Counted from the stretch's first letter, positions 18,148 through 28,041 are shown. The stretch: DNA of 41,683 bases from Rhizaria sp. SCN 62-66 (GCA_001724265.1 MEDY01000272.1:1-41683), one strand, 5' to 3'. Program-made: numbers and translations. The notes: generated by a model from the sequence alone, not told the origin.

Positions 18148-19254
18148 GCGCAGCACACACTCTGCAGTGCGCTGGGGGGCTGTGCGCTCTCATATGACGT
18201 TCAGTGACCGGTGAGTGAGTGATGAGTCGATGGATAGGAAGGAAAGAAAAATAAGCTGCTAGCTGTTTTGTTATTCTCGTTTGTCATCTGTTTTTTTGTC
18301 GTAATATAAATCAATATAATAAACCATACGCTTTTGCTCTCTCTATCTTTGTCCCTCAACGAGTTGATGTTCTTGTCATTTATGCAAGCTCACAACGCAA
18401 CAAGTCATCCTTTTAGGGTGATCGAAATCCATCGCAGCTCCCATGGCTTGATGTTCATGTGGGACACGTGTACTCTAAACTGTTTGTAGTTGAAAAGGCG
18501 GGTCGTCGCAATGTAACACGCTTTTGGCTGAAGCTCAAGCAGTCCTTTTATGTAAAATGTCGCGCGTAACATTTGCTGCGGTCGCGAAGGGTCAGGCTGA
18601 GATGAAGTGGGGTCTGGATCAATCACGCCTCCTTCACACCCTCGCTGCTCTTGATATCGCAGACAGCACCGGCGTTAAGGCACACTTTTCTTTCGGGGAC
18701 GATTAGTGTCCGATCCTGTTTCCGATCATGTTTATCAGTTGTTGTTGCGGGTGTCTCATTATCATCGAAATCCCACCGTTGCGTTCAGTCGAATATGTAT
18801 TGTCTGATTATTTTGCTCGAAAATGCGAAGTGGTTCGAAGATGCTTTGGTGATATCGGAGGTTTTCAATTAAGTGTATCTGCTTGTGTTTGTGACGGTGA
18901 TTCATTCATACCAATGGCGGGATAAGATACAAGCGTACATGGAGAACTAACTGCGACGATGACGACTTGTGATAATAGCGAGTACATATATACTATTAAA
19001 ACGGTTAAGGGGTTCACCTGGCCCCTGACACGTGCGCACGACGAAACGTCATGCATATGTGTTTCACAACACGTCACAGTGCATGTGTACAGACAGGCGG
19101 ACGACACTCTTAGCGTCACCGCGCTGTGTTAACAACACACGCCAATCAGCAACACGTGTCCAGTGATGTGTCCAATCATGAATCGCGAGTTAACTTGTAC
19201 ACGTGATGTGAGTGAATAAACTTGATGCATTGACTCGAGCAGTCATACGTTGAC
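18148..19254. other. Convergent 1.1-kb spacer with four CACGTG sites
   Basis: Between the 3' ends of the RRM and WWE genes. AATAAA at 18318-18323 is a likely RRM poly(A) signal. CACGTG palindromes lie at 18465-18470, 19029-19034, 19153-19158 and 19200-19205, and CCAAT at 19142 and near 19172. That is promoter-like content where no start codon of an annotated gene lies. No convincing protein or known RNA was found. Confidence 0.5.
18318..18323 (+). promoter_or_regulatory. Candidate poly(A) signal of RRM gene
   Basis: AATAAA 170 bases beyond the TGA of the RRM gene, inside an AT-rich stretch and followed by a T-rich region. The position fits, but use is not shown. Confidence 0.45.
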
Positions 19255-19597
19255 TCACTTTCCGGCCTTTTTGTCCGCCTTTTTGCCCGCCGCGGCGGCC
19301 GCCGCGGCCTCCCTGCGCCGCTCCGTCGAGTCAAGCACCGTCTCGACCCGCAGCAGCGTGTCGGCGGGCGCGCGCAGTCGCAGCGACGCCCACGCCGCGC
19401 GCGCCATCGCAGCGCGCACGCGCGCGCCCGCCGCCACGCTCACAGAGTCGTGCTTTGTCTCACGCCGCGTGGCCGCAGCCGCCGCAGCGCCAGCTGCGCT
19501 GTCGACGCTTGACCCCGCAGGCGCAGCGGTACTGGTGGCGGCCGCACCGGCAGTCTCGGTCGCAGCCGCCGTGGCAATCGCGGAATGAGTGTCATCG

Positions 19598-19641
<44 letters not shown>

Positions 19642-20682
19642 ATTGATTGCTTCGTCTTCCGCTGCAAGCTGAGCCACGACTGCCGCGTATGATGGACACA
19701 CGACCTCAACCCGCAGCTCACAAGTCGCCATCGATGGCCCTGCGCTCGCCGTGCTCGCGGTTGAGGAACTGGGGTTGGCACCACCCGTCACAGGCGTCGC
19801 GGTGGCGGCTGCACCAGAAGCAGCACCAGAGGATGCAGAATCACCGGGGGCGGCTTTGATCAGGAAGCGGTAGTGGGCGCCCCGATCGGTGGACGAGCCG
19901 GGGATCTCGACGAAACACGTCGTGGCGTCCGCGTCCGCCGCAACACTCGCGCTCGCTGCACTGGAAGTGACACTGGCAGAGGCGCTAGAAACTGTATCGG
20001 CACCGGCGCTACTGACAGGATTTGTGGCGTGCAGGAGCGGCGCAGGGGCTGCGAACGCGGCGGCGGTGGCGGGGTCGGCCACGGCGGCGGCGAGCTGCTG
20101 CACGGCGGCAACGAGCGCGCGCACGCGGGCCGGGGGCAGCTTGCGCAGCTCCTGCTGCGGCGGCGGGAGGAGCGAGGCCGAGCCGGGCAGCAGAGCGACC
20201 GAGACGCGTCGCAGGTGGTAGAGGCGGCCGGTGGACTTGTTGCGGTGCGCGAAGGGACCGCCCAGGCGCGTCGCCAGGTCGCCGTCGAAGAGGATCTGTG
20301 AGTGCGCAAAGGTCGGCAGAGATAGAAAGCGTGAATGCGCAATGGGAAGCAAGTGCAGCAGAGGCAGTGAGAACAGCAAATGAGTATACAGCGAAGTGAA
20401 ACAAGGCATATTAGAAGAAAATCGATATGAATCAGACGCGTATACACGGGTGATACATGACTAAAGTGGTGATAGTTTCAGGAAACGTACCTGGTCTCCG
20501 CGGAACTCTGCGTTCTTGGTGAGCGAGTAGACGGGCTCCTCCTTAACGTGGCGCAGCGCGTCCTCCAGCTCGTCGCTCGTGTCGCACGCGTAGTCAATCC
20601 ACGCGGTGTCGCTGTCGCCCGGCAGCCGGTACTGCCATTGCACCCACGCAGCAGCGGGCGCCTTCGCGAACGCGTTGCCCAT
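19255..20682 (-). CDS. WWE-domain protein, possibly N-myristoylated
   Basis: Two exons, 20682-20491 and 20295-19255, give 410 aa with TGA. Residues about 14-95, spanning the splice, fit a WWE domain: VQWQYRLPG, AWIDY, a TSDELEDAL helix, then LFDGDLATRLGG and NKSTGRLYHLRRV near its end. WWE domains bind poly- or iso-ADP-ribose and occur in PARPs, Deltex and RNF146/HUWE1-type ligases, but no PARP, RING or HECT domain is present here. The rest is Ala/Ser-rich with two possibly ordered strips (FVEIPGSSTDRGAHYRFLI and ATCELRVEVVCPSYAAVV), a poly-Ser/Asn run and a Lys-rich end. The N-terminus MGNAFAKAP offers Gly2 for myristoylation. Start chosen at 20682 because the frame upstream has only a non-ATG codon before a stop. 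The role could be an ADP-ribose reader or adaptor (inference). Confidence 0.8.
19614..19642 (-). repeat. Poly-Ser-coding triplet run
   Basis: An uninterrupted CTG run on the + strand reads AGC repeats (poly-Ser) in the WWE gene, followed by AAC codons (Asn). Confidence 0.7.
20296..20490 (-). other. Intron of the WWE gene
   Basis: 195 bases, donor GTACGTTTCC, acceptor CACTCACAG, phase 0 between Gln64 and Ile65. It splits the WWE domain; removing it joins the two halves in frame. Confidence 0.85.
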
Positions 20683-21177
20683 GCGCTGCGGGGACACCGA
20701 AGGGAGTGGAAAGTGGGAGCCGCGAAAGGAGGGAGATTCGAATTGGGGAACATGTCTCGTGAGAGATCGAAATGTGCGGTTAAGATATAATTTAACAATG
20801 ATGTATTAAACTCGCGCATTTACTTGTTGTGTGAGCGTTAGCAAGATCTGACGAGAGACTGGTGAGATCACGGAAGTTTTTAGTTGCCTCAACATTGCCG
20901 TCAATCTTTGTGCACGCATAATCAATTTTTGTTCACTGTGAGTAACGAACAATCACACTGGCTGAAACACGCTGGATCTTCACATAATGAATCTGTATTG
21001 TGTTGATTTTAGAATATTATACATAAAGCACATCGTAGTCTGCATTTCACTTTTCGCCAGGTCTCGCCCCCGGCCCTTCCACTTCAGCATCGCATCTCGG
21101 CCTCACACAGCAGTGTGATCGCAGTGCCTGCACTGACAGCGCCCTTACAGCGCTATTGCAGTGCCTTAGCGGCGCGC
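20683..21177. other. Spacer between ubiquilin 3' end and WWE 5' end
   Basis: About 495 bases. The WWE-proximal part is purine-rich on the + strand (pyrimidine-rich on the coding strand, as before other starts); the middle is AT-rich. A CCGCAG immediately before the WWE ATG on the - strand could be a 5' UTR splice acceptor. No gene seen. Confidence 0.4.
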
Positions 21178-23604
21178 TCAGCCGAGCAGAATGTTGACGG
21201 CGGCTTCGACGTGCCCGCCCGTCGCAATCAGCGCCGACAGCACGGCCTCCGAGTCCGTGAACCCCAGCTCCGCGAGCTGACGGATCTGGTCGCGGTACAT
21301 GATCGCGGCGTTCTCCCGCGCCGCGCTGGGCGTCACACCGGGCGCGCCCGCCGCGCCGCCGGCAGCGCCAGCGGCGCCGGCGGCTGCGGGGGGCCGCGCC
21401 ATGTTGGCCATCATCGCAGCGAAGGGGTTGTTGTTGGCGCCAGCACCGGCCGCAGCACCGCCGCCGCCGTTGTTACCGGCGAACATGGCTTGCATCATGG
21501 CGGCCAGCGCGTCGCCGTTGCCAGCAGCAGCACCGGCACCGGCGCCGGCAGCGGGGGCGGCGGCTGCTGGCGCAGCAGCGGCAGCAGGGGCGGCAGCGGC
21601 GGCGGCGGGCGCGGGCGCGGAAGCCATAGCAGACATGAAAGCAAACGGGTCACTCGGATCCGCCGCCGCAGCAGCCGCAGGAGCCGCAGGCGCAGCAGCA
21701 GCAGGAGCAGCAGCAGCAGCAGCAGCAGGAGCGGCAGCGGCGGGGGCAGCGGCGGGGGGGCGGAACATCGCAGCCATCATCTCAGCCATCGGATTGGAGC
21801 CCGCACCTGCCGCGTCAGCGCCGTTGTTGCTATTGCCGGCCATCGCAGCCATCATCGCACTCATGAAGTCCGCGCCACCCGCGCCCGCGCCAGCAGCAGG
21901 GGCCGCGCCAGCGGGCACAGCTCCGGCGGGGTTGGCGGCGGCGGCGGCGGCGGCAGCGGTGCGGACGCCGCGCATGGCCGTCGCGACCTGGCGCTGAGCC
22001 CGGATGAGCTCCGTGAACGCCGCGCGGACGCCCGGGTCGGCCGCGACGGCGGGCCCGCCGTATCCGCGCAGCAGCGGGTGCTGCGCCATGAACGTCTCCT
22101 GCAGCGCTGGGGAGCTCTCGAGCATCGACAGCATCGAATCGAGCATAGGCGAGTCCATCAACGCGGCCAAGTCAGGCTCGCCACCAAGACCGCCCATGCC
22201 ACCGCCCATGCCACCACCCATGCCGCCGAAGCCATTGCCGCCCATGCCGCCGAAGAGGTTCGCGAACGGATTGGCGCCCGCCGCGCCCGCGCCAGCGCCA
22301 GCGCCAGAGGAGCCGGCGTTGGCGTTGCCGAGATTGGCGAACAGGTTCGCGAACGGGTTCGCAGCGCCAGCGGCGCCGCCAGTGGAGCCAGCCGCGCCAG
22401 CAGCGCCGGAGCCGTTGAGACTGGCCATCATGGCGGCGAAAGGATTGGCCGCCGCGCCCGCGCCCGCCGCGCCAGCGCCCGCGCCCGCCGCGCCAGCGCC
22501 AGCGCCGGCGGAGGCAGGGGTGCCCCAGGGGTTGGGGACTGCGGCCTCGCCGCCGGAGCCCGCCGCGCCCGCAGTCCCAGTGGCACCAGGGGTACTCGCG
22601 GCAGCGCCGCTGGCGTTGGAGACGGGGTTGCCGGCCGAGTCGCTGGCGCCGAACATGGCGTCCATCATGGGCTGCTGGATGCCCGTGTACGCGTTCTGTA
22701 GCGCGTTATACCCAGCCGCGGACGACGACAGGTTCGACATGGCCTGGTCCTGCTGGCGGGTAATCTCCCGCATCATCGCGGGGTCACGCATCGCGCGCAT
22801 CGACATCCGCAGCATCTCGGGGTCGGCCAGCGCGGCGCGGACGCTGGGGTTCTGCTCGATGACGTCGCGCATCGCCGGGTTGGTCGCGGAGAGCATGTTG
22901 AGCATCATGTCCGGGTTTTGCGCGAGGGAATCGGTCATCTGGTCCATCATCTGGCGCATCATCGGGTTCTGCATCATTTGTTCCATCGTCGCGGCGTCTG
23001 GCATCGGCATGCCGCCGAAGCCGGCGCCCGCGCCGCCAGCGCCACCAGCACCGAAAAGAGAGGCGAAGGGGTTCGCAGAGCCAGCAGCAGCAGCGCCAGC
23101 GGCAGGCGCTGCACCAGCAGCAGGGGCAGCGGCGGGGGCGGCGGGGGCGGCGGCGGAAGGGGCAGCGGCGGCGGCAGAGGGAGCAGCAGCGGGCGCGGGC
23201 GACACGGGGGAAGGCGAGGCCGGCCCGGCGGGAGCGCCGGGCGCGCGGCCGCGGACGAGGTTGATGGTCTGGCCGTCCTGGATGGCGTAGGAAGCAAGGG
23301 AAGCACCGTCCTTAAGAATACGGCCCTTGTAGATCAGACGCTGGTCGGCCGCGGGAACGTCGGCGTGCGCGGCCACAAGTGCCTTAAGGTCGTCCACAGT
23401 CGCGTCGTCGGCCTGGGATGAAAAGTCGCAGTGTGAAAATGATGATTGGAGAGCGTGAGAGAGAGCGGTGCGCGAAAGTGATGTGAGGTTTGAATGGAGA
23501 TGGGGGCAAGGTGGGAAAAGGGGCCGTGGGAGACGTACATCGGGGACGGTGAGGTCGAAGGTCTCACCGGTAGAGCGGCGCACAATGAGCTTAATAGAAG
23601 CCAT
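21178..23604 (-). CDS. DSK2: Ubiquilin/Dsk2-type proteasome shuttle
   Basis: Exons 23604-23539 and 23412-21178 give 766 aa with TGA. The ubiquitin-like domain (1 to about 75) starts MASIKLIVRRSTGETFDLTV and, after the splice, has QRLIYKGRILKDG and DGQTINLVRG. STI1-type Met/Asn/Gln-rich repeats lie at about 163-279 (MMQNPMMRQMMDQM, NPAMRDVIEQNPSVR) and 432-496 (LMDSPMLDSML, HPLLRGYGG). A UBA domain closes the protein (about 722-766: QLAELGFTDSEAVLSAL). Ubiquilins carry ubiquitylated and misfolded proteins to the proteasome and chaperone membrane proteins. Long Ala/Gly/Pro spacers between domains make it larger than the yeast protein (about 370 aa). The start is fixed by the UbL fold; the ATG is two codons inside a GTG. 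Confidence 0.95.
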   Translation of the reverse strand: MASIKLIVRRSTGETFDLTVPDVRLPRPLFPPCPHLHSNLTSLSRTALSHALQSSFSHCDFSSQADDATVDDLKALVAAHADVPAADQRLIYKGRILKDGASLASYAIQDGQTINLVRGRAPGAPAGPASPSPVSPAPAAAPSAAAAAPSAAAPAAPAAAPAAGAAPAAGAAAAGSANPFASLFGAGGAGGAGAGFGGMPMPDAATMEQMMQNPMMRQMMDQMTDSLAQNPDMMLNMLSATNPAMRDVIEQNPSVRAALADPEMLRMSMRAMRDPAMMREITRQQDQAMSNLSSSAAGYNALQNAYTGIQQPMMDAMFGASDSAGNPVSNASGAAASTPGATGTAGAAGSGGEAAVPNPWGTPASAGAGAGAAGAGAGAAGAGAAANPFAAMMASLNGSGAAGAAGSTGGAAGAANPFANLFANLGNANAGSSGAGAGAGAAGANPFANLFGGMGGNGFGGMGGGMGGGMGGLGGEPDLAALMDSPMLDSMLSMLESSPALQETFMAQHPLLRGYGGPAVAADPGVRAAFTELIRAQRQVATAMRGVRTAAAAAAAANPAGAVPAGAAPAAGAGAGGADFMSAMMAAMAGNSNNGADAAGAGSNPMAEMMAAMFRPPAAAPAAAAPAAAAAAAPAAAAPAAPAAAAAADPSDPFAFMSAMASAPAPAAAAAAPAAAAAPAAAAPAAGAGAGAAAGNGDALAAMMQAMFAGNNGGGGAAAGAGANNNPFAAMMANMARPPAAAGAAGAAGGAAGAPGVTPSAARENAAIMYRDQIRQLAELGFTDSEAVLSALIATGGHVEAAVNILLG
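21340..21760 (-). repeat. Alanine-coding (GCN)n tracts between STI1 and UBA
   Basis: Runs of GCN codons encode several poly-Ala/Pro/Gly blocks in the ubiquilin gene. The opposite strand therefore also stays open for long stretches. Confidence 0.6.
23413..23538 (-). other. Intron of the ubiquilin gene
   Basis: 126 bases, donor GTACGTCTCC, acceptor TCATCCCAG, phase 0 after Asp22, inside the ubiquitin-like domain. Confidence 0.9.
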
Positions 23605-24876
23605 CCGCACTGTCGGTTACAAGAAGAGTTGGAGGAACAAAAGCAAGGGTGAGTCAGGGAATCAAGGCGAGGGTCTGGAACATCAATGCAACAACAAATC
23701 TTGCGCCGAGACAGGGATAAACGCGTCTTCGCGAGACAAAAAAAATGATAAATTTGTACAAAGAAACGTCTGCATATCTAATCTGTGGTTTGCAGAGCAT
23801 TATATGGTGCGTGCACAGCTCCTATGACCCTTTGTTGAAGACCGATGATGATGAGTCGGCGGCGATCTGTTTTTTTCGGCCCCCACCACAAAACCAGTCT
23901 TCGATGTTTCGATCATATAAACGCATCATACTCCGCTCATGGCGGGCTATTGGCTGTACTTTTGCTGTTACATTCTTATTTCAAGTATTTTCCTAAAACG
24001 GTGCGCCTGTATGCTCTGCATATGTCGTCACTTATCACTGCTATTGCTCCGAGAGCCCCGGGAGTACTCAGCGAGTGCAGCAAGAGCAAGAGTTGAGGAG
24101 GGCAACTGCCGACAGGCTTGATCTGCTCGACTCCGGTCTTGCCTGGATGGCCCTCAGTGACTATTGGCGGTGCCGCTGCTTATGCTAACCCTGTTGCTGG
24201 ACAGCTCCTGCTGTTGCTGCTGCTGCTGCTGTTGCTGCTGTTGCTGCGGCTGATGCTCTTGATGGCGCTGTGCCGCCGCCGCTGCTGCTACCGCTGCCGT
24301 TGTGCCTTCCGTTGTTGATGTTGACAATGATGCTGGCACCGCTGCTCACGAGGCAAGTCAAGATTGGACAGCGTAGCTTCACAGTATACTACGTAGCAGT
24401 TAGCTCAACTGCTGCGGAATATTAAGTTTCATAATTCGATGGATATGCAAAGGACCTCAGTCTTTTATGATAAATACCGTTTGGTATGATGAATAAATTG
24501 CGTAGTTGTATACTATAGTAGAGTTTGAGCTCCACATCTATCAGCTCTGCCCGCGAGATCGTGTTTGTACGTAAACACCACAAGCACACTTCAAGCTGAG
24601 TCATCTAATAGATCATGCCCCACAGTCTCACAAACACCGTAAAACGTAAATGTGGCGACGTATTTAAACGTTAACGTGTATTTTATATCTATTGCTTAAA
24701 TTGCATTTCTTACGCTCTCGTTCACAACTCACTGACGCTTCTTTCCTTCGTCTCTCCGCTCACCCCCAACGCTTCGACCTCCCTCGCCTTTCCCCAGCAC
24801 TCTCACCGCATCAAATTGCAGAACTGAACGCGACTGCTAGCTATTTAATAGAAGTCTTGCGCAAATACCCCCCACA
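23605..24876. promoter_or_regulatory. Shared upstream region of ubiquilin (-) and SNARE (+) genes
   Basis: 1.27 kb between divergent starts. Pyrimidine-rich coding-strand tracts lie immediately before both starts (about 24710-24830 for the SNARE). A CTG-rich repeat occupies about 24207-24252. The remainder is AT-rich. Short frames here, including a poly-Gln/poly-Leu frame over the repeat, have no support as genes. Confidence 0.45.
24207..24252. repeat. Intergenic CTG/TTG triplet repeat
   Basis: An imperfect (CTG)n/(TTG)n array about 45 bases long in the spacer upstream of the SNARE gene, with a second GC-rich triplet patch just after. Not inside a supported gene. Confidence 0.7.
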
Positions 24877-25848
24877 ATGAGCAGTCATCTCCAATCCGGG
24901 TACGTGTCAACAATCAGCGGCACTCCTCAGTTCCCGCATCCACTTCTTCCCTCTCTCACACCTCCATGTTCATGTTTGCCTTGTGTCCGCCCTTCTTCGT
25001 TTTGTCCCTTTCTGTACAGGTCATGGGAGGACTTATCGACGTCGTTTCGCTCCTTGGAGGGCCGCGTGCACTCGCAACTGAGCGAATTCCACCACTTCGC
25101 CCAGGCCGCCCAACGCGCCGCTTCAGGCTCCCTCATGTCCTCCCCTTCCACTCAGACTGCGTCCGGGGCCAGCAACAGCGGTGCGGTGACGGCTGCGCTC
25201 GCCGCCGCCTCGGCCGCGACGGCCGGGTTGACTGCGGACGCCACGGACCTCCCGCGGTGGGAGTCCCAGCTCGCCACCCGCGACAACGACATCGGTGCTC
25301 TCTTAGCGCAAGCAAACTCGCTCCTCTCCGCCATGGGCACGCTCACCGCGCAATCGGCCGCCGACGCGGGCGCCCCGGCCTCAGGCGCCGCAGGGTAGCG
25401 GCAGCGGCAGTTTCTCTCCCGTTTCCGCGGCGTTGCCGAAGAGCTCGCGCTTGATCACCGCAAAACGCGCGACTCGGCGCGCGCCGCCGTGGCGCGCATG
25501 CGGCTCTTCGCCGATTACGCCGAGTCCGACGCCGAGATAGGCGGCGTGGCGTCCGGGGCCGGCGCGGACTCGGCGCTGCTGGCCAAGGAGCGCGCGTCGG
25601 TGCAGTCCGCGCTGGCGGGGCTCGGGGACGCTATCGGGGCCGCCGAGTCGTCGTACGCGTCGTTGGTTCGCCAGCGCGGCGTGTTCGCGGCCATCCGCGG
25701 CAAGCTGGGGGAGCTCGCGGAGAAGCTGCCCGCGGTCAACGGCGTGATTGAGAGGATTCGCAGGCATGAGCAGAGGGATACGCTGGTGCTGGCTGTTGTG
25801 ATTGCGCTGTGTATGTTTATTTCGTTCGTGTATATCATGAACAAGTGA
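24877..25848 (+). CDS. GOS1: GOSR1/Gos1-type Golgi Qb-SNARE with an in-frame TAG
   Basis: Exons 24877-24899 and 25020-25848 give 283 codons ending in TGA, counting an internal TAG (25396-25398) as codon 134. The N-terminus SGSWEDLSTSFRSLEG matches the WEDLRKQAR start of GOSR1. After the TAG come RQRQFLSRF and LDHRKTRDSA, then a SNARE motif with LVRQRGVFAAIRGKL (central-layer Gln kept), KLPAVNGVIERIRRHEQRD and a C-terminal TM anchor (LVLAVVIALCMFISFVYIM). Gos1 works as a Qb-SNARE in ER-Golgi and intra-Golgi fusion. Both halves are in one frame and both belong to the same family, so the TAG interrupts a gene, not a gene boundary. Explanations: UAG read as Gln, readthrough, a nonsense allele or a sequence error. 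No GTACG donor lies nearby, so an intron is unlikely. The insert around residues 60-125 is Ala/Ser-rich. Confidence 0.9.
24900..25019 (+). other. Intron of the SNARE gene
   Basis: 120 bases, donor GTACGTGTC, pyrimidine-rich TTTCTGTACAG acceptor. It splits the Gly8 codon (GG|G) and joins the initiator exon to the WEDL segment in frame. Confidence 0.9.
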
Positions 25849-27407
25849 ATAAGCTGCTACAATGTATATCATAAACAAGTGGATTGGCTTCTGTGACTGA
25901 GTGGTTTTTTATAGAATATCACATGAAGAAGTGAGATAGGAAATGAGGCTCTGCATGTCTGATAGTCTATATTGACTTTTGTGTGAGATGTGGTCTGTGT
26001 CAGGTTATCATCGCTCTTTTGCGTGTTTAAGAATGTTCTAAAATGGCCGCCTGTGTACGTTACTTAGATTATAGAGGCCACCACGATGCCGTGGAGTTTG
26101 TTGCGATCCTGTGCAACGGCAAGGGCACGCAGGAGAACCCCGTCATCGAGTGATCTGCCTGATGGTGGGGTTGCTCCACCGAAGCTAAGTATAGGTCGTT
26201 CGTGAATGTCACGAATACGCTTTAGCTCTACGGGACTAACGCGCTCGCGTGCCGACCCGCATCCCTTCGTCGCGTGATTCATGAAATCGCACATCATGGA
26301 TACGTATGCACGTAGCGCATTCGAAACTGCATAGGGTCTCGGTTTACTTGCACGCCATTTTAATGAGCTGGCCAATACACAATCACCACTTGGTTTTTCA
26401 CTGCTGTCCAACACTAACACATGATTCAGTTTTCTTGGTAAGCCCATTCACTGGCCCGACGACAAAACACATTTCGAAATACCGGATGAAGTTCTTTATG
26501 ACAGGTTCTCTTTTCTCTCTCATTTCCAGTTTCCTGCGATCGATAAAATTCAAGGGCGAAAGAGAAAAACTGTATGCATGAGTGACTCAAATAACGACTA
26601 GTGGTGACATTGGGACAACAAGGTTTTCTGCAAGATAACGGGACCCTTTTAGTATAAAAGCAATGTATTTAAGAATGTTAATTGTGAATATATAATCTGA
26701 CAAAATTATTTACGTCAGTAAAGACAATACAGTTTCACTTTTCAAGATTATCTGTCTTCGACTTTACTGCCACGCACACGAAAAATGGTTGTTTTGTTTA
26801 TTGGTGTTTGTTTTAACATTTGCGTTTGTTTGAATAGTAATATATAAAATAGTTTAATAGTTTGCTGTTTTTGTGCGGCGCGCGCGCGCATCTCAGCGGC
26901 TGTGTTCCGGGGGCGGTGCTTAAGCTATTGTAACACTGTCAAAACCATGGTTTTAACATACATGTTTTGATGCGACACGTATGATAAAATGTCTGATATG
27001 AATTGAGCCCCACCCCCGACTGAGCAATCGCACACGCGCCTCTTAGACCTCTTTCTAAGACAACACTTCCATTCCTTCTCAGCTCTCTGCCTGCCTCCAC
27101 AGCCTCTCTCTGTGCATTCTGCGGCGTCAAATTGACACTGCTGAACTGCTGCTGACGGCCTGCGATGCGTACTATGCATTGCATTCAGCAGCATTGCACT
27201 GTGTCGTGCACTGCGCGTAACCACGGGACACACATACGGCCGTGAGATCTGACCGCAGCGCCACGCCGCACAGCGCAAAACATCAGGCAACACCAATGAC
27301 ACAGACAACAGGATACGCCGCCAAAGAACCAGAGGACGATCTGCCTCCTTTTTGTTCTCTTCCCTTCCACAGCCCGCCTAGTCCACACAGTGCGTTTAGA
27401 GCGGCGC
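25849..27407. other. 1.56-kb convergent spacer between SNARE and mS38 genes
   Basis: AT-rich with islands of mixed composition. It holds a 127-codon - strand frame (26064-26447, listed separately), a 7-bp hairpin at 27041-27060 (TCTTAGA/TCTAAGA) and an alternating GC run near 26876-26892. No promoter is expected, as both flanking genes end here. No known RNA gene recognised. Confidence 0.4.
26064..26447 (-). CDS. Hypothetical 127-residue ORF with codon use unlike neighbours
   Basis: ATG to TAA, with an in-frame TGA directly before the ATG. The amino-acid mix is protein-like without low complexity (for example ALRAYVSMMCDFMNHATKG, LKRIRDIHERPILSF, RSLDDGVLLRALAVAQDR), and codons are far less GC-biased than in every other gene of the window. 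I do not recognise a family. It could be a young or transferred gene, a remnant of a mobile element, or a chance frame: 127 codons can arise by chance at this composition. No upstream exon with the usual GTACG donor was found. Confidence 0.3.
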   Translation of the reverse strand: MGLPRKLNHVLVLDSSEKPSGDCVLASSLKWRASKPRPYAVSNALRAYVSMMCDFMNHATKGCGSARERVSPVELKRIRDIHERPILSFGGATPPSGRSLDDGVLLRALAVAQDRNKLHGIVVASII

Positions 27408-28041
27408 TTACTGGCTGGTCGTACGGCGGTTGCGGAAGCGCTCGGCGCGACGGCGCTTCTTCAGCTTGTGCTTGTTCATCTTGGACTTGCGCTTGCGGAG
27501 CACCGACGTGAACGACATCTCGTCAAACGCGTCCGCGGCGTCGCCATCAATGGAGAGCACGGGGGAGCCCGCAGCAAGGGCGGCCTCGACCGCGCCGTCC
27601 ACGGCAGCGGCGTCAACCGACACGCTCATAGCGTTCACGGCCTCGGCGGCGCTGTCAAGCTTGCCATCAAGCTCGAGCTCAAAGGCGGGGAGGCAGGTCT
27701 CGACGGCGAGCAGTGCGCCGGCGTAGGGCACGAGGGTCTTGGATGCGCGCTCGGCGGCGACGGCGGCCTGGGCGTCGTGCATGGCGACGGCGTCGGCGAC
27801 GGCGTCGAGGAGAGCGTTGAACTCGCGGTTAGACGGCACGGCGGAGGAGACGGCGACGAGGGACGAGTGCAGGGGCGAGTGCTGGTGCTGAGAGGAGAAG
27901 GTGTAGAGAGGGGAGAGCTGCGGCATGCGGTGGAAGAGCGCAGGGGCAGCGGGGGACACGGCCGGCAGCGACGACGAAGCTACAAGGCAGCGGGAAACAA
28001 AGTCGGAACGAGGAAGACAACATGCACGTCAAGAAACAAAG

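Noticed and set aside
18975-19050. Possible U6 snRNA (ACATATATACTATTAAAACGG ... TGGCCCCTGACACG)
   Set aside because: Short words resemble U6, but the essential ACAGAGA box and AGC triad are absent and no T-run terminator follows, so I treat the similarity as chance.
21115-23290. Long + strand frames opposite the ubiquilin gene (528 and 428 codons)
   Set aside because: Ala/Gly/Arg or Ala/Pro runs created by complementing GCN/GGN repeats; the - strand has clear UbL, STI1 and UBA domains.
24154-24339. Small poly-Gln protein on the - strand
   Set aside because: The frame consists mainly of the CTG repeat, has no conserved motif and no splice or promoter support.
25395-25410. Mini-intron GTAGCGGCAGCGGCAG removing the SNARE TAG
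   Set aside because: 16 bases would shift the frame, and the donor does not match the GTACG seen in all other introns here.
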